In this document: one piece after another, positions 9,221 to 17,343 of the stretch
Layout: every line of letters begins with the position of its first letter
How positions within the stretch are numbered: position 1 is the stretch's first letter
Origin: Candidatus Haliotispira prima
Lineage (GTDB): Bacteria > Spirochaetota > Spirochaetia > SP-2023
Reading direction: 5' to 3'
DNA length: 64,000 bases
Assembly: GCA_029867005.1 (NCBI GenBank)
Contig: CP123443.1
Location: 1,736,001-1,800,000, forward strand
Notes under the pieces: model-generated
What the model was told of the DNA's origin: nothing
The model's input: only the letters and a program-made list of their open reading frames with translations
The model's database searches: none
Translations under genes and position numbers: made by a program

Positions 9221-11344
9221 CTACTGCTGCACTATTATTTTTGCGTTATCAATGGTAACCACATCTGCGAGAATCTGCCGGGCTATGTCCTCATTGCGAT
9301 TAATTCCAACCTCAATGGCATCGACGTAGCGGGAAATATTTCTGATGGAAGAAGAGGAGACTTGGCTTAATTCGGCAATAGACCCGCTGATCTGTAGAAA
9401 ACCGGCCATGGAACTGAGAATTTCCTGACTCTTGCGAATCTGCTGGCCTGTTAGATTGCGAATCTTGGAGCCCCGACTAACCGAAGATTCTATTAACTGC
9501 ACAATATCTCGTGACCCCTGATGTTGCTCTGTCATAGCATTGATAATATTTTTGACAAACACATTATTTTGTTCGATTGAATCTGATATTTCACTCAAAA
9601 TCTCTGTGGTGTTTTCTGATATCTCCAAACCTGAGTTGACACCCGCTATCAAACTTTCAATTTGTTCACGAATAGCACGGCTTTGCCCGGTTGCACTCTC
9701 AGAAAGACTGCGTATTTCCTGGGCCAGCACCGCAAAACCACTGCCGTATTCACCGGCATGGGCCGCCTCAATTGCGGCATTCATTGAAAGCAAACTGGTC
9801 TGGGCTGCAATCTTCGTAATCGCGCTGACAATATTCTCAATTGCTTCTGAAGCCTCCGCGATTTCTTTCATACCAATAATCGAATTTTGTACGGCCTCAT
9901 CGCCCCGCTTTACGGATAAAGCTAACACACCGGCCTCACGGTCAGCCTTTTCCGTAATTTGCTTAACATTATCTAGCAAAGACGCAAATGTATTGACCTG
10001 ATTGGCGATTACATCCACATATTTTCTTTGATTATTTAATAAACCGTTTACTTTAAAAATAATATCGCGCACATTATCCAAGCCGCCATCTATAACCTGA
10101 TGATGCTCTTCTTCTTCCTTTGCAACACTGGAATTAATCTGCACAATATTTCCTTCCAGATCCTTCACAATACCTTGTAACTTTTTTACTCCGGAAATCT
10201 GAATTTCCAGAGAGTCTATTAAATTATTTCCTTCTTTTTGGACATCCTGAGAAATTTTCTGACTGGTCATCGTCAACAAATTCAAATAGCTGACAAAATA
10301 TCCTACCTCGTCAAAAGCTTTCAAAGTCAACGCTTCCGCAAAACTTTCCTCTCCCCTGAGCAACCTTCTCACTCGGCTAAAAATGTTGTCAATGCGAGAT
10401 TTAAACTGACGACAAAGCAGATAAATATTCAGCCAACTCAAAGAACTTAGCATGGTAAATAATATGATAACGTACAACACATAGAGTAGACGACCTTTAT
10501 TGACATTAATCCCTTCCCGGATACCGACAAAATTTCGGGTAAAATAGACATTATCTTGGGTCAATGTTAAAGAAATTGGATATTCCAGTGCAATTTCTTC
10601 ATAAATAGCCTGAACTTTTCGGTCAATACCGGCAAGTCCATCTTGGTCAAGCATACTCGTTGAAATTGCCGAAATGATTCGCGCATTGATTTTTCTTTTC
10701 AAATCAAAAAATATATGGGCTAAGAAAAATACCAAAACACAGGCAGCCAAACCGGTAATCGCCATCCGAACCAGAGGACTTATAATCGAACGAAAGCTAC
10801 CCTGTAAGGTCACCTGAAAGACTTCCTGTATGGGTTGGAAAATAATCCGGGCCACATCCGCGTACAACATCCCGACAATGAGGCCGAAGAGCAGACTGCT
10901 CAATACCACATCAAGCTTGATAATTCCCAGAGAACGCAGAGTCACCGTATCTTGAATATCAATCAGAAACAGATAAGAAACCAGTGGTGTCAGACCCAGT
11001 AAAAATGCATTAATAATTACCAGCTTCATTCGATATATGCCCTGTCTCTTCTGTTCCTCGGTCAGTTTTGATTGGGCACCGGACAGGACCGTTTTATAGT
11101 CCCCTATTTGCTTATGTAAAGAGACAAGACAGATAAACGAAATAACTATGAGCGAAATAATAAATGATAAGAAAAATAATACAGTAACCGTAGGTAATAT
11201 AGCATTGAAAGATTCACCTACAGATTCCCAGCCAAATATATAGACGATAGGAGATTCAAATAAAATCAAAGAAAATAGCCATGTAGTGGCATACATTACG
11301 CTAAGCAAAATAAATTGCTTAGTTGTCACAAAAAAATTCCGCAT
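9221..11344 (-). CDS. Multi-membrane methyl-accepting chemotaxis protein
   Basis: A 707-residue homologue of the downstream gene with the same layout: about six hydrophobic segments before residue 310, one probable extracytoplasmic loop, a linker that resembles HAMP in position (after FTMLSSLSWLNIYLLC), then a long MCP coiled coil. The tip near residues 513-551 reads AAQTSLLSMNAAIEAAHAGE and then GSGFAVLAQEIRSLS, close to the canonical CheA/CheW-binding tip. The ATG at 11344 has no clear ribosome binding site. The first of a tandem pair that probably arose by duplication; both are visibly richer in A+T than their neighbours. It likely signals to CheA through a CheW. Ligand unknown. Confidence 0.85.
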   Translation of the reverse strand: MRNFFVTTKQFILLSVMYATTWLFSLILFESPIVYIFGWESVGESFNAILPTVTVLFFLSFIISLIVISFICLVSLHKQIGDYKTVLSGAQSKLTEEQKRQGIYRMKLVIINAFLLGLTPLVSYLFLIDIQDTVTLRSLGIIKLDVVLSSLLFGLIVGMLYADVARIIFQPIQEVFQVTLQGSFRSIISPLVRMAITGLAACVLVFFLAHIFFDLKRKINARIISAISTSMLDQDGLAGIDRKVQAIYEEIALEYPISLTLTQDNVYFTRNFVGIREGINVNKGRLLYVLYVIILFTMLSSLSWLNIYLLCRQFKSRIDNIFSRVRRLLRGEESFAEALTLKAFDEVGYFVSYLNLLTMTSQKISQDVQKEGNNLIDSLEIQISGVKKLQGIVKDLEGNIVQINSSVAKEEEEHHQVIDGGLDNVRDIIFKVNGLLNNQRKYVDVIANQVNTFASLLDNVKQITEKADREAGVLALSVKRGDEAVQNSIIGMKEIAEASEAIENIVSAITKIAAQTSLLSMNAAIEAAHAGEYGSGFAVLAQEIRSLSESATGQSRAIREQIESLIAGVNSGLEISENTTEILSEISDSIEQNNVFVKNIINAMTEQHQGSRDIVQLIESSVSRGSKIRNLTGQQIRKSQEILSSMAGFLQISGSIAELSQVSSSSIRNISRYVDAIEVGINRNEDIARQILADVVTIDNAKIIVQQ

Positions 11345-11684
11345 AGTTTACTGACCCGGTTCCATATCTTATTTTTTTATTGGGGAATTTTTTGTCCTCT
11401 TTATTCTCTTTGCCTTTGCCCGGCACAAAGCCCACAAAACTCTCCCAATCCTCTATGATCAATTGTTCTAAGGCCAACTAAACAGTACGGACGACTCTCG
11501 GGGAAAGAAGATAGTACGGTACTCTACAGGTGAATTTTTAGAAGTATCCTGCGGACAATTTCGCACCTGTTCACACTTGGCGCATCATTATGCGGGACTC
11601 TTTTTCGCTACTCAAGCCTTAGTTGCTATTATTATTCCATGTCGGGAGTTTTGGGACATTTTGTCGGACACACACCGAGCCTTC
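11345..11684. other. Intergenic region, no gene seen
   Basis: The 340 bases between smpB and the first chemoreceptor gene contain stop codons in all frames and no RNA gene that I can recognise. A tmRNA was looked for because smpB is adjacent, but no tmRNA-like ends were found. It should hold the promoter of the receptor pair near its left end. Confidence 0.5.
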
Positions 11685-12146
11685 CTACTTCATGCGAACT
11701 TTGCGTCCCTCATCACGCTGTATATCCCGGTCGCGGATACTGTGCCGTTTATCGTAAAGCTTCTTACCTTTAGCTAAGGCAATTTCGATCTTGACCAAAG
11801 ACCCGTTAAAATAGACCTTGACAGGAATCAGCGAATAGCCTTTTTCTTTGACTCTTCGATGCAGTCCATCGATCTGTTTTCTGTTGGCCAGCAGCTTCCG
11901 CTTCCGTTCCGGCTGATGATTGAAGTGAGTAGCAAAAGGGTATGGAGAAATATGCAGGTTGTGTAACCAGAGCTCACCCTTTTCTATGCTGCAAAAACTG
12001 TCGCGGAACGCCACCTGAGCTGCACGAAGAGACTTTACTTCGGTTCCCTTCAATTCAATGCCACACTCCAGAGCATCTTCTAAACTGTACTCAAAGCGAG
12101 CTTTGCGGTTATCCGCAACAACCCCGGAAATTTTCTTTTTTGCCAT
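11685..12146 (-). CDS. smpB: SsrA-binding protein SmpB
   Basis: A complete 153-residue SmpB. ARFEYSLEDALECGIELKGTEVKSLR forms the OB-fold start, followed by HISPYPFATHFNH and a RKRKLLANRKQI helix. The basic C-terminal tail (KGKKLYDKRHSIRDRD) inserts into the mRNA channel. SmpB carries tmRNA to stalled ribosomes in trans-translation. The ATG at 12146 is chosen because GGA stands 5 bases upstream; an ATG 33 bases earlier would add eleven residues not found in the family. It is immediately downstream of the PEGA/FGE-like gene. Confidence 0.95.
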   Translation of the reverse strand: MAKKKISGVVADNRKARFEYSLEDALECGIELKGTEVKSLRAAQVAFRDSFCSIEKGELWLHNLHISPYPFATHFNHQPERKRKLLANRKQIDGLHRRVKEKGYSLIPVKVYFNGSLVKIEIALAKGKKLYDKRHSIRDRDIQRDEGRKVRMK

Positions 12147-12180
12147 ATTATTCCATTTGTTGGTCCCACTTGGTCCCATC

Positions 12181-14205
12181 CTACTTTATGTATCGGCCCG
12201 CCGTCTTCTGACCAGAGTTCGTTTTGCGCCGGGCCAACACACGAAACCCGGTATACGGGCTCCGGATCCCGGTAAATTGGCCGGCAAGGCTACGGTAGTC
12301 CGCGACAACCGGCAACTCATTGCCCTCAGCCAAAAACTCATTCGCCCACAAGTCCCTCGTCTCCTCTTTTACGGGCAAAACATTCAGCCAACTGCCGCCG
12401 GCCACAGCTTTATATTCTAAATTGCTGCTGCCGTTTTTTGAAGCCGTGACCAAAAACGGCAGGTAATCACCACCCAGCCATTCCCACAGGACACCGCTCA
12501 ACCCTTTTAGCCCCAAGGCATCTCTCGTTTGGCCGGAAAAACCCGGAGGTGCCGGTGGGATCACGAAGTCCGGCTCAAAGTTCCGGCTCTCTTCCCTTCC
12601 GTTTTCCCGGCCCGAGGTTCTCCGAACCCGGGCCATAGTTTCGACAAGAGCCTGTCGCTCCTCCACGCTTGGCAAAGAAATTTGCCAAGCAGAACCTTTC
12701 CCGGCCCCCTGCTCTCGGTCCAACCATTGCGCAAAAGCCAGAGCCTCACTCCAAGTCACTCCCCGGACGGGTTGGTCCTGCAACAACACATTCTCTGAAA
12801 TTCCCGCAAAATCAGCATCCTCAACCCAAGCCCAAGGTCGTTCTGCGTGGTCTTGCTCATACAGTACAAGCTTGGCGACCCCTGCTTCAGATGGAGCATC
12901 ACTTTCTTTCCTGTGCGAATTTCGACTCTGTCGCCATTGTACCCCAAATTCGCTGAACCAAAACCGGGCAAACTGCACATTGCTGACTTCCGTCTCTTGC
13001 ACCGCAAAATTCCGACCGGGAATGGCCATAAATCGAATATCGCCCAACGCCAAGACGACCGAGCCAATTGAGGGGCCACTCCCGTATCCGTCTCTGTATT
13101 CGTCCTCATCTCCGTATTTATCCTCAATTTGGGAGGGCAATCCGACAGATTTGTCCGGCCCGGAACCTTGAACTTGGACTTCCGCCCGGACTTTCCCTTT
13201 GGCTTCGCCGGCATTCTGGTTTCGGAGCCACTCTTCCATTTGAAGCCAAGGCTGTGCTCCCAGTCCGGAGAGGCCCTCTGTTTTTTCTGCTTCTCCCGCT
13301 TCTTCCCCTTCTTCTTCCGCCTCACGGGCTGCCTTTTCACGAGCTATCTTTTCACGGGTTACCCTGTCCCGGGCATCCAACAGACTCCGAGTTCCGGGTT
13401 CCAGCCTTGCAACACGCTTTACTGCCGTGCGGGCCAATATAGCCAGAGTACGCGGCCCCGTCAGAGCCATACGGGTTTCGGTCTCATCACCTTGGGCCTC
13501 CGACTGCACGACCAGGCTGTAGGCACTTAGCAGGTCGCCCCACTGATAGATGCTGGTTGTGGAAGCCAAACCCCGCTGGAAATCGGCAGACCAATAGTCC
13601 GGAATTCTCCGACCGGATTCTCCGTTCTCCTCCTTGCTGTATAACAACGCCCGCAACCCATCAGACAAGACCTTAGGATAAGGATGAGAAGCGTCAAAAG
13701 AAAGATGCTTCTGTCCCTCCAACCCCCGATACAAATACTCCCGCCAGGCTTCCTGCCATAAATGATGCGCTTCGACAGTTTGGCTCTGAACCATTTGTAC
13801 CGTAAATTGATAGGTAGTCGGGTTTCCCCGATTGTTCCAGACGTTCGCACGAAAGTCCTGCTCCACGACCCAAGGCTCCATTCCGGCCTTTTCTATCCGC
13901 AGTTTTCGCAAACCCGCAGGCAGTGTCACCGTACTGGTGCTCCAACCGGGAGCAAGATTGAGATTGCTGTAGAAACGATCATCAACATACAGGCTTGCAT
14001 CCCCACTGAGGAGAAAGAAGCGAACCTGCACTTGCGGTGCTCTCCGGCCTTGGTCCACAAACAAAAAATAGACCGTCAAAAGCAGTGCTATTCCATACAA
14101 CAAAGGAATATATGATGCCGGACTCAAGCGGCCGATATTTCTGAAACGGAACGGCTTAAAAACCGGTTCTTCATCCTCTTGCCGCCTGACAGATTTTCTG
14201 CTCAT
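12181..14205 (-). CDS. Membrane-anchored PEGA plus FGE/SUMF-like domain protein
   Basis: A 674-residue protein with one membrane segment near residues 30-48. It is followed by a PEGA-like beta domain (ASLYVDDRFYSNLNLAPGW, then LPAGLRKLRIEKAG) typical of surface proteins. A helical, charged middle (about residues 270-370, rich in Glu, Lys and Gly) leads to a formylglycine-generating-enzyme-like domain from about residue 385. Landmarks of that domain are VQETEVSNVQFARFW, PVRGVTWSEALAFAQWL, LPSVEERQAL, GGSW and the TGFRVL ending. No conserved catalytic Cys pair is evident, so it is probably a non-enzymatic lectin-like or scaffold version, common in spirochaetes. It begins a transcript that may run into smpB, 34 bases away. 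Confidence 0.8.
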   Translation of the reverse strand: MSRKSVRRQEDEEPVFKPFRFRNIGRLSPASYIPLLYGIALLLTVYFLFVDQGRRAPQVQVRFFLLSGDASLYVDDRFYSNLNLAPGWSTSTVTLPAGLRKLRIEKAGMEPWVVEQDFRANVWNNRGNPTTYQFTVQMVQSQTVEAHHLWQEAWREYLYRGLEGQKHLSFDASHPYPKVLSDGLRALLYSKEENGESGRRIPDYWSADFQRGLASTTSIYQWGDLLSAYSLVVQSEAQGDETETRMALTGPRTLAILARTAVKRVARLEPGTRSLLDARDRVTREKIAREKAAREAEEEGEEAGEAEKTEGLSGLGAQPWLQMEEWLRNQNAGEAKGKVRAEVQVQGSGPDKSVGLPSQIEDKYGDEDEYRDGYGSGPSIGSVVLALGDIRFMAIPGRNFAVQETEVSNVQFARFWFSEFGVQWRQSRNSHRKESDAPSEAGVAKLVLYEQDHAERPWAWVEDADFAGISENVLLQDQPVRGVTWSEALAFAQWLDREQGAGKGSAWQISLPSVEERQALVETMARVRRTSGRENGREESRNFEPDFVIPPAPPGFSGQTRDALGLKGLSGVLWEWLGGDYLPFLVTASKNGSSNLEYKAVAGGSWLNVLPVKEETRDLWANEFLAEGNELPVVADYRSLAGQFTGIRSPYTGFRVLARRKTNSGQKTAGRYIK

Positions 14206-14520
14206 TATCTATTCACTTTCCACGCTCTACTCACAGAATTCTCTGAGGGATCTTTCGAGGATCTTCAAGACTTTTTCAAGACTCTTTCAATAGTCTCCGA
14301 AAGGAACCTCCGGAAAGTCCAATCCCGCACCGAGCCGCAACCTCTCCGAGGAATGACTTTGACGCCCCCCCCACACACACAACGCCCAAGAAAAGCCGAA
14401 ACATCCCTGATCGAACAAGTTGGCACTGCTCCACAATAGCCTATGTTTCGGTGCTGCGTCCCATTCTTACCTCTCCTGCTTCTTATGGGGATGCTCCACG
14501 ATCTGCATCGCAACAGGTTC
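14206..14520. other. Intergenic region with short simple-sequence tracts
   Basis: No gene is seen. It contains an eight-C run at 14365-14372 followed directly by five AC dinucleotides, and short direct repeats near 14258-14291 (CAAGACTTTTTCAAGACTCTTTCAA). These tracts could slip in replication but lie outside coding sequence. The promoter of the PEGA/FGE-like gene should be at the left end. Confidence 0.5.
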
Positions 14521-16260
14521 TCAACGCAGAAACAACAATCGGCGTTCTTCCACAACTTCCTGCTCCCACTGCTGCTGCATATCTCCCAGCAATCGGTCCA
14601 ACCCTATATTGCTCTTTAGCAACAACGATATCCGGTCTCGAAACAGGCGATCCAACTCTTCAATGCGGCGAAACGTGTTGCGCCGCTCAATGCCATGTTC
14701 CCAAAGTTCCTCTTTGCTCATGGTGTAGCGCAACTCTCCCTTGGGCAATAATCCATAGTGTGCGCTTCCCTGATAGAACGGATAGTACACTGTATTGCTC
14801 GGCAAGATACCCAAGCGAAGGTCAAACCGCCCCTGTACCGCACCGCGCAACAGATAACGGCGCAAGCCTTCAGCCTGCGGCTTCACCTTAGAATCGCGCA
14901 AGATGCTCAAACCCCAAACCCCGGAATATTCAGGCATATCATTGCCACTTAAGTCATTGTAGGGTAGCTTCGCCATTTGAATATGGTTCTGCCCGCCGGA
15001 GCCGGTCTTTGCCAAACTCAGGATATTGCTTAGATTACCGGTGCGGCTCATCATTACCGCGATATCACCTTTAGCGAAACGCTCTTCCGTATAATCTATC
15101 CTACGCAGCAGGCCCTTCCCCCCCTGTTCACGCAAGTATTGCAATCCAACATCCAAGCCCCGGCGACTCTCAAAGCTAAATTTCGAAAAGTCCACAGACT
15201 GCAAAAAAGAATAAAGCAACAAACTAATTGGCATACTATCGTCGCCAAAGGCCAGAAAATACGGGCGGGTTCCTGCATCACGATTTTTGGCACTCAATGT
15301 TTCCAAGTGGCCAAACAGGTCGGATAAACGCAGATGAGAACCCGGATTTTCCGGGCTCGACAGTTCCAAAAGTTTGGTATTGTATATCAGGCTATAAGGT
15401 TCTAAGGCCAATGACGAAGAGTAGTACTGCTCATTATTAGTGAAGAGTTCGAGATAGGCCAAGGTATTTTCTTCTTTACTCTCCTTTGTGGGTACATTCT
15501 GCAACAGACCACGCAGCATAGCCATAGTTTTCCGGTCAGCCAAAATCATATCGGGTAAAAGTTGTTCCGTACTCTTCTGTACTACTTGACCCAAGGCCCG
15601 TACCAGAGATTTGACAACCCGGACTTCAATCTCAAGATTGTGGAATCTCCGGTAAGTCTCCAATTCGGAAAGCAGGAAGGGGCGTTCAAAATTTTCTTCC
15701 ATCCAGATTCGCAAAGTGGCAGGGGGCCAAGGTTCACCGTATATATTCAATTGCCAGGGATTCTGCTGTATCTCACCGGCCACAACCAAGGTCAAAGCTC
15801 CATTTTGACCAATCTGCAAATAACTGCGACTCAAATCCCGTACCTCAATTCCCAGCAGTTCTCCCTGTGAATTGCGAGAATCAATGCTCTCCATACTCCG
15901 AAGCTGAGGATACAGGTGCTCTAACGGGACAACCCGCCTAACACTGCCACCCTCCCGCCGAAGCTCCGCCAACAACTCCAACTCTTCTCCACTCAGCAAT
16001 CGCCAAAATTCGGAGTTTAATTGCAGCTCCAACTCCGGACCGGTGATCTCCTTTGCCTCTAAGGCCGCAAGTCTCTCGCCCGGAACGGCAGCTCTCTCAT
16101 ACCGGATCCCACCGACCGGAGCCAAGATCAGTACCAAGATCAGACACGATAACACGAACTTGAACACAAACCTGACATTGTTGGTCTTCTTTCCAAACGG
16201 TAATGCGAAGACCCTCCATACGGTAGTTTGAATCATTTGGGCAATTTTACTTTTTATCAT
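14521..16260 (-). CDS. Extracellular solute-binding-like protein (ABC family 1 type)
   Basis: A 579-residue protein with a membrane or uncleaved signal segment near residues 29-46 (VFKFVLSCLILVLILAPV) and no lipobox. The later two-thirds has the pattern of sugar-type ABC solute-binding proteins: PDMILADRKTMAMLRG, EPYSLIYNTKLLEL, then YTEERFAKGDIAVMMSRTGNLSNIL and a YSGVWGLSIL segment. No permease or ATPase gene adjoins it, so it may be a sensor-like or orphan binding protein anchored to the membrane. The start at 16260 has AAGG three bases upstream and GAGG further up. The ligand is unknown. Confidence 0.65.
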   Translation of the reverse strand: MIKSKIAQMIQTTVWRVFALPFGKKTNNVRFVFKFVLSCLILVLILAPVGGIRYERAAVPGERLAALEAKEITGPELELQLNSEFWRLLSGEELELLAELRREGGSVRRVVPLEHLYPQLRSMESIDSRNSQGELLGIEVRDLSRSYLQIGQNGALTLVVAGEIQQNPWQLNIYGEPWPPATLRIWMEENFERPFLLSELETYRRFHNLEIEVRVVKSLVRALGQVVQKSTEQLLPDMILADRKTMAMLRGLLQNVPTKESKEENTLAYLELFTNNEQYYSSSLALEPYSLIYNTKLLELSSPENPGSHLRLSDLFGHLETLSAKNRDAGTRPYFLAFGDDSMPISLLLYSFLQSVDFSKFSFESRRGLDVGLQYLREQGGKGLLRRIDYTEERFAKGDIAVMMSRTGNLSNILSLAKTGSGGQNHIQMAKLPYNDLSGNDMPEYSGVWGLSILRDSKVKPQAEGLRRYLLRGAVQGRFDLRLGILPSNTVYYPFYQGSAHYGLLPKGELRYTMSKEELWEHGIERRNTFRRIEELDRLFRDRISLLLKSNIGLDRLLGDMQQQWEQEVVEERRLLFLR

Positions 16261-16451
16261 GACCTTGTGTCCTCTCCCGGTCTCCTCTCTTCATCGACCG
16301 GACATGCCGACAACTGCAAAAAGTTCTCACACTGCGAGAGTCCCGGGAACGCTCCATTTTGCACGACAAACTGCACGACAAATAATTTAAACCGCAGAAA
16401 ATATCGGGAGTCTCTCCTTGCCCACATCGTCCACATCGTCATTTGAAAATG

Positions 16452-16501
16452 AAAAACCCCTGGCAGCAGGGAACTCGGGGGCCGACCGAGCCAGGCCCCC
16501 G
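16452..16501 (-). terminator. Probable terminator after the fatty-acid-hydroxylase-family gene
   Basis: Read on the minus strand, a GC-rich stem (plus-strand CGGGGGCC 16476-16483 with GGCCCCCG 16494-16501) is followed by a second small hairpin, CCCTG with CAGGG (16458-16471), and then a run of five T (plus-strand A 16452-16456). It lies 18 bases past the stop codon of the gene ending at 16519. Confidence 0.55.
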
Positions 16502-16518
16502 GGAAGGGTACTTACACC

Positions 16519-17256
16519 CTACGCTTTGCCGGCGGACCAAGTGGCAGAAGCAGATTCTTCCGCCTTTACAGCTCCGGACTCCTCTGTCTTTTTATCCTGC
16601 GGGTAGGTCTGAAAAACATGATCCCAAAAAGTATTGGATACACCAAAACGCCCGTCAGGAAAACGGTGATGACGCATATGATGGCTGCGAAGCTTGCGAT
16701 ACCAGCTCCAATCCGCGTCAATAAAGTGTACACTCCAGTGAATCGTGTCGTAAAGCAGATAGCCGAATACAGTCCCGGCGAACAAGGCCAGCCCGGCCCA
16801 ACCAACCTGAAAGATGACCCCCAGAATCAACCAATCGAAGAAACCAACCAGTGCGCCGACGGAAAGACTGAAAGGAAGAGGTGCCACCAAACGCCCATTC
16901 AACACAGCCTGATAGTGATGAATGCCGTGACTATACCAAGCGATTTTGCGGTACAACTCGTTGGTTCCCTTGTAATGGAATGGATAACGATGCAGAACAT
17001 ACTCTATCAGGCTCCATCGCACCAAGCCAAAGACAACTATCAAAGTTGTCACAAAAACCATCGGCCAAAAACCGGCCAAACCGGAAGCCCCCAATGTCCG
17101 ACCACTGGTATAAAAACTGGCAGACAGTAAACACAAACCGATCGGAAGCCACATAGCCCAAACTGTACGCAATCGAAGGAAGGTAAAACGTTCCAAAAAA
17201 TCAGATTGAAAATACCGTTCCGGTTCCGGCTGCTTCACATTCAACCATCGTATCAT
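16519..17256 (-). CDS. Fatty acid hydroxylase / sterol desaturase superfamily protein
   Basis: A 245-residue membrane protein with the histidine clusters of the di-iron hydroxylase superfamily: EYVLHRYPFHYKG (HxxxxH), HGIHHYQ (HxxHH), DTIHWSVHF (HxxxH) and LRSHHMRHHRFP (HHxxHH). Four or so membrane helices surround them. The pattern and size fit the fatty acid 2-hydroxylase branch, suggesting hydroxylation of a membrane lipid chain; substrate not established. The ATG at 17256 has AAGGGGT upstream, a strong ribosome binding site. The gene appears single, flanked by a probable terminator. The C-terminal 20 residues are charged and variable. Confidence 0.82.
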   Translation of the reverse strand: MIRWLNVKQPEPERYFQSDFLERFTFLRLRTVWAMWLPIGLCLLSASFYTSGRTLGASGLAGFWPMVFVTTLIVVFGLVRWSLIEYVLHRYPFHYKGTNELYRKIAWYSHGIHHYQAVLNGRLVAPLPFSLSVGALVGFFDWLILGVIFQVGWAGLALFAGTVFGYLLYDTIHWSVHFIDADWSWYRKLRSHHMRHHRFPDGRFGVSNTFWDHVFQTYPQDKKTEESGAVKAEESASATWSAGKA

Positions 17257-17343
17257 AAAAAGACCCCTTGTTCGTTATATCTGTCACCGACTGATTAGAC
17301 GATAACAAATCTGAAACACCGCCAGAATAGCAAAGATATGGTA

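Noticed and set aside
11345..11684. tmRNA gene beside smpB
   Set aside because: No tmRNA-like 5' or 3' ends or tag frame were found in this gap.
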